Source of the DNA: Diospyros lotus
Lineage: Eukaryota > Streptophyta > Magnoliopsida > Ericales > Ebenaceae
DNA: 64,000 nt
Direction: 5' to 3'
NCBI RefSeq assembly: GCF_014633365.1
Contig: NC_068350.1
Coordinates: 26,127,680 to 26,191,679 of the forward strand
The translations under genes were made by a program, and so were the position numbers. The notes below the pieces were generated by a model. That model was not told the DNA's origin and did not search any database. It saw only the letters and a list, made by a program, of their open reading frames with translations. This document shows, one piece after another, positions 10,801 through 22,079 of this stretch (its first letter is position 1; each line of letters begins with the position of its first letter).

Positions 10801-13800
10801 ACTAGTAGATATCTCTACTTTCTCCAAGAAAGTCCGTTAGGGCTAGCTCAAACATTGGAAACACCAATCAAGTCCAACCAATCCGTGAACTTGGCAACTA
10901 AGTTGTAGTTAACATGTCAACTGAGTGTTACATGCCCAAGGGTAGCTATGTAATTGTGTCCCTACATTCTGTTAGGATATTTTCTCTTTTGTCTTTATTT
11001 CTTTTGTCCTGTAGCTAAGGCGGTAACCATGCCTTTATCTTGTAGCTAAGCGGTTACAACTGTGAGCCTATATATTGAGCCACAGTTGGAGGTTGGATTT
11101 TATGAATGGAAAATTGACTAAATATTCTCTAGTTCCCTCATATCTTCTTCTCTATCTCTCTCTCGTTCTCTCTATCCCTCCCCCCTCTCTTCTCTTAATT
11201 CCCTTTGGTTGCTCCTCAAATACCCTTTTTTAGATTCAACAATCTAACAATTGGTATCAGAGCTAGGCGATCCCTAGCCCTATAATCGGCGACCCAGGTG
11301 AAAACAATAGGTTCTCATCAATCAATTGTTTTTGTGGGTTGTTAGCAGAAGAAACGATGATGGCTGAGGGAAGCAATTGGAATCGCGGTTAGATGCAATG
11401 GAGGTGGCTATCCGTCAGAACCGAGAGCAAATTGAGGAAAGGCTAGAGACGATGGAACATGGCCTCCAACAAACTCAAGAAGAGGTTAGTTGAGGATGCG
11501 TAGAGACGATGGTAGTAGAGAGGAACTTGCAAGGAGATTTCTCCCACCTTCAAGAGGAATTTGGGAGGAATTTGCAAGGTTCGGGCAGCAATTAAACACC
11601 ATTGCTTTGACAATTCAATCTCAATCGCAAATGATTGTGGTCACCAAAATTCCACCGTTGATTTCGCCTTCTTACGGCCTACTACTATCACCTAGGGTTA
11701 CAAAATCTCTTGAATCTACTTCGCCTTCCTAGATCGACTTTAAAATTGTTTGGAATCTTAGTCAAAACCAACTGCAATTTTTGAGTTGAGAGTTGCGTCT
11801 TCCTTTTGGTTATGTTCAGTCTTTGATTTCAACAGTCAAGACCAATCAATCTCGTTGGAATGCTTGAATTCGTTGACTCTGCTTGTTGTCGAGTTTGCCT
11901 TACTAATGCACACTACAACGACCTTAAAAAACAGTTGCGAATCAACTTGCTATTCTGCTTCTATGAGTTGTCGGACTTCCAATCGGAGTTGCCTCGTTTG
12001 CTTGCCTACAATTTTTGATAACTTGAACTACTATAGCAATCATTGGAAACACTGTCGGAACCGCCTGGCCAAGACGCCTTAAAAAGCTGAATAGGAATTT
12101 CTGATCAACTGCTCTATTACAGCCACAGGAAAGTCACCTTTGTATCAGCTCCACTAATTTGCCGTTGTCACTTGTAGTGATCGTGAACCAGTTGCTAAAA
12201 ATTCTAGATTCTCAGTTGAGAATTCCACCGTCGGGATCTTTAAAACTGATTTCACCTGCAAAATTTGAACACGAACTACCATAATTCACAACTAAGGAAC
12301 GATTGGCTCTATTCACCTTCAGATCGAATCAAAATCATAGTTAAGGATTAATTGCTCAGATACGAAATTATCATGTTCCTAGGGTTTCAATAGAGAATTA
12401 TGACCAATTTTAGGAAAAATTAGGGTAGAATGTGAGAAAGAAAGGGGAAAATAGAAAGAGGCGGAAGAAACAGGGAGATTGAGAGAGAGAATAGAGGGAG
12501 AATCAAAAGGAATTGGAAGGGAGAAAGAGAAGCTGAGGAGGAGAAAAGACAGGTCCGAGAGGGAGAGAGTTTGGAGAGAAAAATCAGAAGTTCAATTGCT
12601 ATTCTAGATAATCCCCATTACAACAGCCTGTTATAGTTGCTACAATAGCTTAATAGAAAATACTAGTAGTTAACTGTAACAACTCAACAGAATTAACTAC
12701 TCCTCTTGAGGAATAATTTGCTATACTCAACCTACTGTAAGCTCTTATACATCCTAGGGTTCTGACATGTCGAAAGGTTCATTATTTGTTTCTTCTCACT
12801 AGGAGCATTTGGGCTACAAGGAAGAAGCAAAGTTACAAGAGTTTGCCACTGTTTAAAGATTTGTTTAAAGATTAGTCTCTAAGTAGAAGATTGTTGGAGA
12901 TGTGGAGACTGATTCGATTTGACACCTATGTAGAGTTGACATGGGAGTCCCATTGCTCGGTCAGTAGGAGGGGGTTAAGGGGGTAGTGCACCTTGAGGGG
13001 ACTTGAGGGTGAAGCCCTCAAAACCTAAACAAGAAATAATGTGACCTCTACATGGGAAGTTATGTCCAAGACCAACTAGAATCAGAAGAATCCTAAATAG
13101 ATTAGAAATTTTGATCGAATTTGGAGTTCTATTTGCCCTAGTTTTCGTTTATAAATATGTGGGCGTAATTCTTGCAATTGCAACCTTCTCTAATAGTGAA
13201 AAACACCTTGTGCGGTCGTGGATATAGGGATTCTTTGTAGAATCACGTAAATTTTGTCCTTTGTGTTGTAGGTTTTCTTTTTCTTTTTGAATTAATTCAT
13301 AGTAATATCTGGGGTCCATTAACCATTCCAGATGTTTCTAGGGCACATTGGTTTTGTTTCATTTACTGATGATTGCACAAGGGTTACATGGGTCTTTCTT
13401 CTTAAATCGAAATATGATGTGAGTGATATTTTTCCCAATTTCTTTTCTATGATCCACAATCAATTTGGTGGACAAATCAAACGGTTTAGGTTAGACAATG
13501 CAAGGGATTATTTCAACCAAACCCTTTCCACTTATTTCCTTCAACTTCAACGAGGAGTTATTCATGAGTTCTCGTGTGTTTCTACCCCTCAACAGAATGG
13601 GATTATAGAACAAAAGAACAACCATCTTCGGGATACTACTAGGGCATTGTTGTTTCAAAAAAAATGTGCTAAACAATTTTGGGGGGAAGTCGTCCTCACA
13701 GCTACTCATGTCATCAACCAGTTACCCTCTAGAGTGTTACATTTTTTGACTCCAATGGCAATTTTATCCCACTTGTATTCTTCTCTTCCTACCACTAATC

Positions 13801-16699
13801 AACTTAGCCCTAAGGTATTCGGGTGTGTTTCATTTGTTCATGTTCACAGCCTTAATCGGGGGAAGTTGTATCGTAGAGCTCTTAAGTGCGTCCTTGTGAG
13901 CTATTCTTCTACACAAAAAGGGGTACAAATGCTATCATACTCCAACTAAAAATTTTTTGGTTTCTGCGGATGTTACCTTTGTTGAGACTGAACTCTATTT
14001 TACTCACCATTTTTTTTAGAGGGAGACCTAAAGTATGGAAGATGAGGATGAGTTGTTCCTTCCTAACTTATCATTAGCTCCTAAACCTCTGCTAGCTCCT
14101 AAACCTTTGCTCAAACCTGCATCTAAATCCACCAAACTTGCATTTGAACCTCCTCTTGACCTATTGTCGGAACCTGCACTTGATTTACTCCACAAACTCA
14201 TGAACTTGAATCCTCCCTACAACTTGGTTTCCAAATTACAAGCAGAGAGGCCACCATTGACAAATGATTTTTCTAGATTTACTCAAGGACTAATCTAGAA
14301 CCTGAACCAAGGCTGTACCTATCATCAAGTCCAATGTCTGGAAACGAGATAACATCTCTTGGCTCACCTTCTAATGTTGATTCTATGACTGATATTGACC
14401 TACCTATAGCACTAAGGAAAGGAGTTAAGAGTGCATGAAATATCCCTTATATCCACTCTCCCACTCTGTATTCTTTAAAAAATGCTCTCCATCTCATAGA
14501 AGCTTTCTTACCAACATTCATACAACATTCATTTCTACCACATTATCAGAGGCTTGAAACTGTGAAAATTGGAGGAATGGCGTGAATGTTGAAATGCTGG
14601 TTTTGGAGAAGAATAATACATGGGAGATTGTGGATTTACCAAAAGGGAAGAAACCTTTTTGGGTGCAAATGGGTCTTCACAATCAAGTATAAAGCAGATG
14701 AGATGCTTGAAAGATACAAAGGTAGGTTGGTAGCTAAAGATTACACCCAAACATATGGAATAGACGGAAGAAACCTTTGCTTCGGTAGCCAAGATGAATA
14801 CGGTGAGAATTCTCTTATCCCTTGTAACTAACTTTGACTAGACTTTATTACAGTTTGATGTGAAGAATGCTTTCTTGCACAGAGACCTTGAGAAAATTTA
14901 CATGGACATTCCCTTAGGTTCAATAGAAACAGACTTGAGACTAAGGTTTGTAGACTCAAGAAGGCATTATATGGCCTGAAACAATCACCTAGAGCTTGGT
15001 TCGAGAGATTTTCCAAAGTAATGCAGGTCATGTGTTACAAATCGAGCCAAAGGGACTACACTTTATTCATAAAACACTCAGGTTTAGGTTCTGTCACAAC
15101 TCTTATTGTTTTTGTTGATGACATTATAGTGATAGGAAATGACGAAAAGGAGAGGTAGAACTTGGACAAATGTTTGGCTGAGGAGTTTGAGATCAAGGAA
15201 TTAGGGAATTTGAAATATTTCCTAGGTATTGAAGTGGCATGGTCTAGACATGGGATATTTATATCCCAACACAAGTATGTCCTTGATCTTTTGCGAGACA
15301 TAGGCAAAATGGCTTGCAAACCATCTAGCATTCCAATTGACCCTAATCACAAACTTGGTGAAGCGAAAGGAGATAGAGATAGACAAATAGGCATATCAGA
15401 GGTTGGTCGGCAAGCTAATTTACCTATCTCACACACGGTCAGATATAGCCTATGATATTAGTATAGTAAGTCAATTCATGCACAAACCCAAGGAACTTCA
15501 CCTGCAAGTAGTCTATGGAATTTTGCATTACCTCAAGGTTATTTTAGGAAAGGGAATTTTATTCAAAAAGGGGGGTAGACTTATCTTAGAGGCTTACACT
15601 AATGCAGATTATGTAAGTTTGATGGTTGATAGAAGGTCTACCATGGAATATTGTACTTTCTTGGGTGGAAACTTGGTTACTTGGAGGAGCAAGAAACAAC
15701 TTGTCATGGCAAGATCAAGTGCAGAATTAGAATTCCAGGCAATGGCACAAGGGATATGTGAACTATTTTGGTTAAAGATTATTCCGGAAGATCTAAGACT
15801 CAAGTGGGATGGCCCTATGAAACTCTATTGTGACAATAAGTCCGCTATTAGTATTGCACACAATTCTATGTAGCATGACCGAACAAAATACACCGAGGTG
15901 GATCGACATTTTATTAAAGAGAAATTGGACAGTGGTCTTATCTGCACACCTTATATACCAAGTAAATCACAACTAGTTGATGTTCTAACCAAAGAACTCA
16001 ATAGTTAGGTCTTTCACAAGCTTACAGCCAAGCTGGGAATGATTAATGTCTATTCATCAGTTTGAGAGGGAGTGTCGTGAATCAAGACTTTGATTATATG
16101 TGTGATTGGTCAATATTCTATAGATTTAAAAGCTGTAATTAGGATATGATTATATGTAGTTATTGTAAATAGAAGATTATTCAATTAAGAAATTTGTTTC
16201 CATAGTCAGGTAAGCATCGTATGTATATGTGTCTAACAGTTCAGTGAAAATTATTGCCATATTTTTCCACAAGTTCCTATGTTCTGATTTCAGGGAAGGA
16301 TTTGGATGACGAGAGCTTCGAGAGTCCGATCTTCAGTTTGGAAAGTGAGCAATAAACGCCCAGGTAGTCTATTTGCTCTATCCTTGTCTGCATATGCTGC
16401 TTGTGTTTCCTAACTCATGCATGCATTTTATTTTTATTTATTATTATTATTATTATTTTTGGGGCGGGAGGGGGGCGGGGCTGGTGGTGAAGGGAGTAGT
16501 TATTGATTGTTTGGCAATTTGCAACAGACACCAATGGTCTGTGTGTGTGTGGGGATGCGTGCAAATGCTTGTGGCCCCTACACATGCAAATTTAGCTGGA
16601 ATGTTGCTATTCATTGTTCTTCTTTTGTTGATTCTTTCGGCCTTTGTAGGTTACAATGCAAGTGATTCTGATTCAGATGAGCTAAATGGCAACTCCTGA
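4847..16699 (+). CDS. Sel1-like repeat (TPR-like) small protein, three exons, very large intron 1
   Basis: Exons are 4847-5224, 16294-16363 and 16650-16699. They join in frame to a 165-residue protein. Intron 1 is 11,069 bp (AAG|GTCTCC to TTTCAG|GG); intron 2 is 286 bp (CAG|GTAGTC to TTGTAG|GT). The N-terminal half is basic (KRRNLKKRK-like) and glycine/serine-rich (about residues 60-75). Residues about 100-135 form a Sel1-like repeat, with VLVGQMYYNGYGVAKDAQK in exon 1 continued by GRIWMTRAS in exon 2. The acidic tail YNASDSDSDELNGNS ends the protein. Sel1-like repeats are helical hairpins used in protein contacts; the exact role is unknown. I know similar small Sel1-repeat proteins from land plants, with the same C-terminal NASDSDSDE signature. 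The start is the first ATG after a CT-rich leader. Codon use and GC content of exon 1 differ sharply from the surrounding transposons. Whether the huge intron is still spliced correctly is not visible. Confidence 0.88.
5242..5265 (+). repeat. Poly-C run of 24 next to the exon 1 donor
   Basis: An uninterrupted run of 24 C follows a short CT repeat (5230-5240) and begins 17 nt after the exon 1 splice donor at 5225. Long homopolymers are often mis-sized in assemblies, so the exact length is uncertain. Confidence 0.85.
5266..5944. other. Intron 1 sequence before the first copia element
   Basis: No repeat boundary or motif is recognised. An open frame at 5528-5725 is lysine/asparagine-rich by composition and is not supported as a gene. 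Confidence 0.4.
5945..6059 (-). repeat. 3' LTR of the intronic minus-strand copia (internally deleted)
   Basis: It matches the ends of the LTR at 10599-10784 (GAGAGTGATTGGG and the block TGATTATATACACATTCTA) but lacks about 70 bp in the middle. The terminal CA is mutated, reading TCTCACT on the plus strand, and the other end begins TTTGAGAG. On the minus strand a purine-rich stretch (TTATGGGAG) precedes it. Confidence 0.75.
6400..10250 (-). pseudogene. Copia gag-pol polyprotein, broken (intron 1, minus strand)
   Basis: Gag begins near 10250 (MSNFNDTISAFG) and ends in an intact CCHC zinc knuckle, CTFCKKMGHLEEKC, at about 9421-9465. The protease active site DSGATDHM is near 9170-9205. GAG-pre-integrase HHRLGHPRLSKF is near 8780-8820. 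Integrase keeps NGVAERKNRHL near 8330-8350. Reverse transcriptase has HLDIKNAFLHGDLQEEVYM near 7250 and the catalytic YVDDIVITG near 7000-7025. RNase H covers about 6400-6753 (NADWAGSPSDRR, then SGYCALIGGN). At least several frameshifts and stops separate these pieces, so no full polyprotein can be made from this copy. Confidence 0.85.
10586..10598 (-). other. Primer binding site (initiator Met tRNA)
   Basis: GCTCTGATACCA on the plus strand is the complement of TGGTATCAGAGC, the usual Met-tRNA primer site of plant LTR elements. It directly abuts the 5' LTR that starts at 10599 and so fixes the element's orientation as minus. Confidence 0.88.
10599..10784 (-). repeat. 5' LTR of the intronic minus-strand copia (186 bp)
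   Basis: Bounded by TGTGAGAG and TCTCACA, which are inverted repeats of each other. It includes a TATA-like CTATAAATAAT on the minus strand near 10650. It pairs with the shortened LTR at 5945-6059. Confidence 0.85.
10970..11730 (+). mobile_element. LTR-retrotransposon fragment: 5' LTR, primer site and start of gag
   Basis: The LTR at 10970-11249 (280 bp) runs from TGTTAGGA to ATCTAACA and has a TATA-like TATATATT near 11070 and a long CT-rich stretch before its end. The primer site TGGTATCAGAGC follows at 11252-11263. About 100 nt later, beginning near 11357, a coiled-coil-like frame (AIRQNREQIEERLETMEHG) reads like the N-terminus of a gypsy gag, but it is broken within 100 bp. No matching 3' LTR is present, so this is a truncated copy. 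Superfamily assignment is tentative. Confidence 0.6.
11731..12891. other. Intron 1 sequence without recognisable genes
   Basis: Contains a purine-rich stretch (about 12420-12590, repeated GAGAGAG/GGAAAG) and no coding frame with family motifs. It may be the eroded internal part of the fragment starting at 10970. Confidence 0.35.
12892..13285 (+). repeat. Copia LTR fragment inside intron 1
   Basis: The sequence AAGATTGTTGGAGATG at its start matches the polypurine tract/LTR junction of many plant copia elements. A TATA-like TTTATAAATATG lies near 13149. A block reading GTGGATATAGGG, then GAATCACGTAAAT, resembles the R-U5 region of those LTRs. There is no primer site after it, and copia integrase of a different element starts right behind. 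Probably the 3' LTR of an element whose body is gone. Confidence 0.5.
13299..16060 (+). pseudogene. Copia integrase, reverse transcriptase and RNase H, broken
   Basis: Integrase 13299-13950 contains FTDDCTRVTWVFLLKSKYD and NGIIEQKNNHLRD, with a frameshift near 13350. The reverse transcriptase part (about 14560-15450) is split by several frameshifts and contains FVDDIIVIGND near 15110-15145 in place of the common YVDD. The segment LGIEVAWSRHGIFIS follows. RNase H (15400-15870) includes TWRSKKQLVMARSSAELEF and ends with YCDNKSAISIAHN. The tail continues to about 16060 in another frame. It is too damaged to give one polyprotein. Confidence 0.82.
13299..16238 (+). mobile_element. 5'-truncated Ty1/copia retrotransposon in intron 1 (same strand as host gene)
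   Basis: The element begins inside the integrase domain (HSNIWGPLTIPDVS) and runs through integrase, reverse transcriptase and RNase H to a polypurine tract (GAGAGGGAG, 16064-16072) and a 3' LTR starting TGTCGTGAATC at 16073. The LTR end is uncertain; GTCTAACA at 16238 is the best candidate. Gag, protease and the 5' LTR are missing. The acceptor of host exon 2 lies only 55 bp beyond this end. Confidence 0.8.
16294..16699 (+). CDS. Exons 2 and 3 of the Sel1-repeat gene
   Basis: Exon 2 (16294-16363, 70 nt) follows the acceptor TGATTTCAG and encodes GRIWMTRASRVRSSVWK and onward to KRP. Exon 3 (16650-16699, 50 nt) follows CTTTGTAG and ends in TGA at 16697-16699. Phases fit: exon 1 ends on a codon boundary and exon 2 ends after the first base of a Gly codon completed by exon 3. 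These exons sit 11 kb from exon 1, so a simple ORF scan misses them. Confidence 0.85.
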
Positions 16700-17779
16700 C
16701 TAGACCAGCTTGGCGTTTCCAACCAGTGCATTTGAAAGTGCGTGAATTCTCCAACACTCTTTTCCTTTTTTTCCTCCAAAAAATCTTCTCATTCCACTGC
16801 TTTTATGTTCTTTTGGTGGCTCTCTGCTTAATTCTCCCGCCTTTTTTGTTTTTTGATGCTGCATAGTGGGTAAAGACTTGATATGTTGTTTTTGATGTTT
16901 TGTTGTTTACAGAGTATTACTTTTATTTCCTGTCAGATTTCTTCTTATGGTAAAGAATATATGATGGTTTATGTGTCATATATTTGTGTGCAGATAATTT
17001 GTGTTTACTTTTCTGTTGTGTAACTTGGACATTGTTGTGAAAGAAGACTTCTTTTCTGTTGTTATTACTCCTTGAGAGTTTTAGGGGTTTTTTATTGTGA
17101 AAGCACAAGAGAAAGGAAGTCTTTGTCATGAATTTCATATATCGGTTCTTGGTAATTTCATGTCTCCGGAAGATAAATAACTATGCAAGAGAAGTAGCTA
17201 AGAATGATTATAAGTTTCAGTTTCTTTTTTAGTAATAGTCTCCTCTATATTCCGTTGGGGGTGGATGATCATCTTTTAGAAACTTGAATAAAATCAATAT
17301 CCATTCTTTAAACCAAGTGAGATTACCTGGAACCTTTGTGCTGAATGCATCAGGTGCTGGCTTTATCTCTCTGTAGCTGTTGCAAATATGCTGCCATGGA
17401 AGTGGTTTTGTACCGTTGAGTTGATTCCGCAACTCCTGCCCCCGCACAAAAAAAAAAAAAAAAAAAAAACTAGCCAAAAAAAAAAAAAAAGGAAGCCCAA
17501 TAAGCAACTTTGGTGATCGTCAAGAATCTAAGCAAGAGCCTGAAAAAAAAAATGGTTTCCTTAAACAAATAAAAAAAAGAAAATTATTCTCAATACTTGT
17601 ATATAGCTCTCCCAGTTCTCTCAACCAAACCTGCCAGTGTTGGTAAAAGTGAGCTTAAGCACAAAGCACAGTTCTAGTGTTTTTTCTTGTCAAAGTGAAG
17701 TGCAAATCATAAATCGCAGCTTAATGATAGGCCGCCGGTGCAACAAACCTATCATAGGCGTAACAAGCAATTGAAGGCT
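16700..17779 (+). other. 3' UTR and downstream flank of the Sel1-repeat gene
   Basis: No further coding exon is recognised after the stop at 16699. T-rich sequence to about 17100 is a plausible 3' UTR, but the poly(A) site cannot be placed. Two long A runs (near 17448-17469 and 17477-17491) could be retroposed poly(A) or simple repeats. The open frames here are low-complexity by-products. Confidence 0.4.
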
Positions 17780-18110
17780 TGACGCTGGAATTAAGGGGAC
17801 CGCACATGCAGGTGTAACAACCAGCATGTGCGCATGGGGAAGGAGGGGTAAAGTTGTAATCCACACTGCTGAAGGAATAATCAACAGTGTGAATGGGGAA
17901 TTCTGTTAGGAAAGCGTGGGAAGGGGGTATAAGTAGGATAGGAGATGGAGAATTGGACAGCGAGCTTTTGGTAGAGAATTGGGAGAGTTAGGGCCTCTCG
18001 AATGCTCTGTTTCATTCTTGTTTTTCTGTTGAAAGGGATTAGAATATATTGATATTAGATTGTATTGGAATTCTATTGGAATCCTATCACTTAACTGCAT
18101 GCCTTTTTGT
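17780..18110 (+). repeat. Possible LTR remnant
   Basis: GC-richer than its flanks. It has a promoter-like GGGGGTATAAGTAGGA near 17925, followed by a GAGAATTGGGAGAG region and GGGCCTCTCGAATG, the layout of the R-U5 part of many short plant LTRs. No end pair, primer site or coding sequence supports it further. Confidence 0.3.
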
Positions 18111-18229
18111 TAAGTGCAAAACACGTGCATGCTTATTTATTTATTTTTAATTTTGTCTTGTTTTACTGTTAGAAAAAAAAAAAGAGTTGTTATTGTGTAC
18201 CCTAATACATCAAACACAACCATTATATA

Positions 18230-18495
18230 AATGTCTTGGAGTCTTGTAGAAGAGAATGATTCAATATGTGGTCATGATCTTGTGACATGGGGTGTTGTTC
18301 CTAATATAGCTAGAGTTGGAGAGTCTAGATTTAATATTAGAAGCAACTTAAGGAGGCAATGAAACAACTGCACACCCGTTTCAACTTCTCGTTCAAGACC
18401 ATTTTTGGTTGAAGAAGTCAGCTAAATGGCACTGATAAGGAAGATAATGAGGACTACAAGTCTAATGATGAATATGACTTTCTCACTATCGACTA
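18230..18495 (+). pseudogene. Possible end of a hAT-type transposase, broken
   Basis: One frame reads ENDSICGHDLVTWGVVPNIA. After a stop, a second frame gives DKEDNEDYKSNDEYDF and a stop near 18495. A tail with a D..TW...A block followed by an acidic end is seen in some hAT transposases. The similarity is short and from memory, so this could be chance. Confidence 0.25.
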
Positions 18496-18499
18496 AATG

Positions 18500-20299
18500 G
18501 TTGAAAATTAATTAGAAAACTCTATTTTGTTCTCTTTTAGCATGAATTTTTTGTCTTGGCAATATTATCTAGTAATTTAGTTGCAGTTGTTATATATTCT
18601 CTGTCTCTCTCTATCTCTCTTTCTAACATTTGTGCTTTGCTTCAATTAACCACATGCTTGTGCTTTGCGCTTCATGCTTTGTGCAAGCTCTAGAAGGCGT
18701 TTGCACTTAAGTATGCTTATAGCCTTTAAAAACACTGATGCCACCAAACTCAAAAAGGACTCACATTCCAAAAGTCTTGTCTCCTACTCAGACAAGACCA
18801 TCCCCATGAGTAATAAACACATCAAACCTTATCCCATTAGGTGGGGAACTCTGTCTCCATGAGTATTACTAAACCCAAAAAAAGAAAAAAAAAAGTCCAT
18901 ACCAAAAGCTGTGAGCAATGCTATACTAGACAAGATTTCTGACTTGTCATTGGTATGGTACGGATACCAGATAGTACTAGGGTACCATTTTGGATATATT
19001 GATATACTACATGAATAACTTAAATATATATTATAGTTGTGTATATTTATCGAATAATACTGAATTTGTTATTGATATGATATGATATGTTGATTAAGGG
19101 AATAAAAGATAAATAAATAGAAGTCACAAAATGAAAAATCTCTACTAAAAAATATCTATAACGAATAAGTTTATAAACTAAGCAATTTAAGAATATAAAG
19201 TTATATAAAAGAAATAATACTTAATAAAATAATTTATCGTTCTTTACCTTAATATTAAAAAAATACAACAAAATAACATAATCCAAATTAAAATTCGCAC
19301 GGTATATAAATTTTGATTTTTAATATATATAGGTTAAGGCTTGATATGTTTTTTATATATTATAATATATATACACATATGATATGTCCAGGATGCAAAT
19401 TGCCAGTGATGCTGCACCCCATTGTGGAAAGCCTGTTAAAGTTATAGTTTGGTTGCCTTCCGCTCTCTTTTCCTTGGCTGTTGGGGGCGTTCTGCACTTT
19501 TTCTCTTTGCTTTCCCTTATTTCGTTGTTGTAAAGCCCGTAATGTTTTCTCTCTGGCAGAGAGACACTCACTACTCACAGCAAAGCCGAGCATGGCAACA
19601 TGACCAACAAAACCTCATAAGCTCATTTTGACTGGTGAGACCAATCTATTGTCTTCAACCTTTTGGTTGGGCTTCTCAACCTGCAGAGATCAATTTAATT
19701 AAAAATCAAAAACAAAGATTATTGAAATACCAAATGAAGAGACCTTGTAGAAATTAACAGCACTTATATAATATACATACACAAGATCTTGGTTACTGCT
19801 TAGGGAGACAGAATTTCTTTTTGCATTCAGAGAATATATACAGCCTTCTGTATATATCTGTTTAAAAGAAAAATTAAAAGAAAAAAACTCGGGCTCTCTC
19901 TCAATCTCTGTTTTTCTTTCTCTTTGAGTGGTGAATAAAAGTACATAAGAGCTGCAGATTAAAACAGTCCAGGAATGTTTACACATTGGCACCAGCTGGT
20001 ATACCAGTATTCACGGAGTACTGACCAGTGGCAGCTGATACTGGCCCGTACTAACTGGTATTCCAGCCTGGACAAAAATGTGTTTTGATGTACTGGATTA
20101 GCTCCACTACGGTGCATGCTGGTACTGGTGGCATGGTATGGTATTCATGCCTATAGTCAGCTCCCACTGAATAGTAAAAGAGAAAAAGAACAAGCTTCAA
20201 ATATGAACATTGCTAGAATAATACAAGGTGTAAATGATCCATCAACTCCACATCTAACATAGAAGACAAGTTCTAATTATTTTCAAATTTTATTTATTT
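18500..20299. other. Unassigned AT-rich stretch
   Basis: No supported gene. Related GGTATGGTA/GGTACGGATACC-type words occur near 18950-19000 and 19990-20150 and may be the worn ends of an element, but I could not align them as terminal repeats. Two overlapping minus-strand frames at 19353-19593 match no family I know. Confidence 0.35.
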
Positions 20300-20613
20300 T
20301 GGAACTTTAGAATATTGTGAATGTTGTGCTTTAGTTTCTTAGTTTAATTTGGTAGGGATTATCTATGTATATAAATACCTCCCAAGTGTGGTGGTTATTC
20401 AGATTTTGATTATTGAATACCAAATATGGATTCTTTTTTATTGGTATTCCCCCTCTTTGATTTTTCCCTTTTTCTTTTTCTTCTTCCTCTCAACTGCTGC
20501 CTGTCTCTCCTCTGCAACTCTTCTCAGTTTCTTCTGCTTCTGGCATAAATCCTTCCCTCATTCTTTTCTTACTTTTCTCTCTCTTCTTCATTTTCTTTTG
20601 GTCCCACACTAAT

Positions 20614-20625
20614 TTGTATCAGAGC
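20614..20625 (+). other. Primer-binding-site-like sequence of the short LTR element
   Basis: TTGTATCAGAGC differs by one base from the Met-tRNA primer site TGGTATCAGAGC and lies 5 nt after the proposed LTR end. Confidence 0.5.
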
Positions 20626-21594
20626 TCAGTTTTGATCTATTGTTACCATCTGCTGTAGTCATCATTTGCTGAGGGCATAAAGTTGCTGCTGTTACAGTAT
20701 CCCAGCATCTCAGATATCAATAGCTGACAACTACAGAAACTACAGAATCAATAGTCAACAACTACTGAATACACAAACAATCTCCCTTCGCCATCAGCTG
20801 ACTACTTTATCAAATGTATCAACGTAGAGAAAATAGGTACCTACAGCAGAGGTGCAGCACCAGCAACCGTCTCCTTGTTCAGGTTCATCATCCATTCTCT
20901 TAATCACAGCTTCACAAGAAGTACAGGGTCAGCAAAACAGTTATAACTAGGTTTCACTGGTGTTTTCTTGCTTTGACCAAATGTTTTCCAGTCCTCTTAT
21001 TCACCAGATGATGTTGATGCAGAGGACACATACACGCAGGGCTCCTTTTCTTGTGATTGTGAGGAGAAAGATGCTGAAGAAAAGGTGTTTTGTTAACCCC
21101 TTAAAGTTGTACCAATTACTCTTGATCCAACTTGGTTTTTTAATCCGCATGACCTGTGATATTTTGCCTGCAACTTATCTGAGCAATCCACAACAACACA
21201 TGAAGCCTTAATCCCATAGGTGGGGTAATTAAAGATCCAATTGTCCAATTGTTAAAGGGGGAAAAACAGAGGAATTCCAGCAGCATGAATGTCAGAGAAA
21301 GGCCAGTTGGAGATGATGTTCCTTTCCAAGATGACTAATGGAGTTATCTAATCATATCAAAATTGATACCATGCCAATTTTTTAAGCGTAGATCCATTAT
21401 TTTTATCTCAAATAATTCTTAGTAGCACTATATATATATATATATATATTTTTGGATGAGATTTCTACTCAATCATGGAGAATCATAGAGATGAGTTCTT
21501 TCAATGTATCTATTTGTTTCCTGGCTTAGATTGGATTCCAGTTCTCCAGGGTTTGTGACTATATAAATACCTCAAAAATGTACGGATTGTTCAC

Positions 21595-21891
21595 TGAAGA
21601 AATAGCTAGGGTAAAATCAATCTTTCATCCGTGAATGATACATCAGCTTTAGTGAGAAACTTATACAACAAAAGTCCTAAAAAATCTCCTACAATCTCTC
21701 CTAAGATATCTCCTAAAATCTCTCATATTTTACAACAGTAGATAATATACATTTAAACTACAAATATACATGAGAAATATCTTAAAACATTCCTAGATTT
21801 TAGCTAGCATTATCTTCCAAAACTCTTTCTTAATCTAGGAGTTTAATTTGTGCCATGTATGCCACGTTTCATGCCTCGGATTCTTCCAACA
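21595..21891 (-). repeat. 3' LTR of the TTCAC-flanked copia
   Basis: 297 bp. It lies beside the polypurine tract at 21892-21903. It pairs with the LTR at 25947-26240. Confidence 0.9.
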
Positions 21892-22079
21892 CTCCCCCTC
21901 AAGTTGGTGAATAGATGTCAATCATTCCCAACTTGCTTCTAATCACCTTCAAAACCCTGCTTTTGTATTGCTTTGGTTAAGATGTCTGCCTTTTGATCTT
22001 TGGTGGGAACATAAGTCAAGTTTATGTCTCCATTTTTCAGCTCCCCCTTGACAAAATGCCTGTTAATTCGAACATGTTT

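Noticed and set aside
10586..11263. GCTCTGATACCA/TGGTATCAGAGC matches considered as tRNA-Met genes
   Set aside because: Only the 12-13 nt primer-site portion is present, next to LTR ends. There is no cloverleaf.
19353..19593. Two minus-strand frames that looked weakly protein-like
   Set aside because: They overlap in different frames, have no splice context or known motif, and one runs into a low-complexity YVYIYYN tail.
18940..20160. GGTACGG/GGTATGG-rich words at both ends of a 1.2-kb stretch considered as terminal inverted repeats
   Set aside because: They could not be aligned as inverted repeats with consistent ends or a target duplication.
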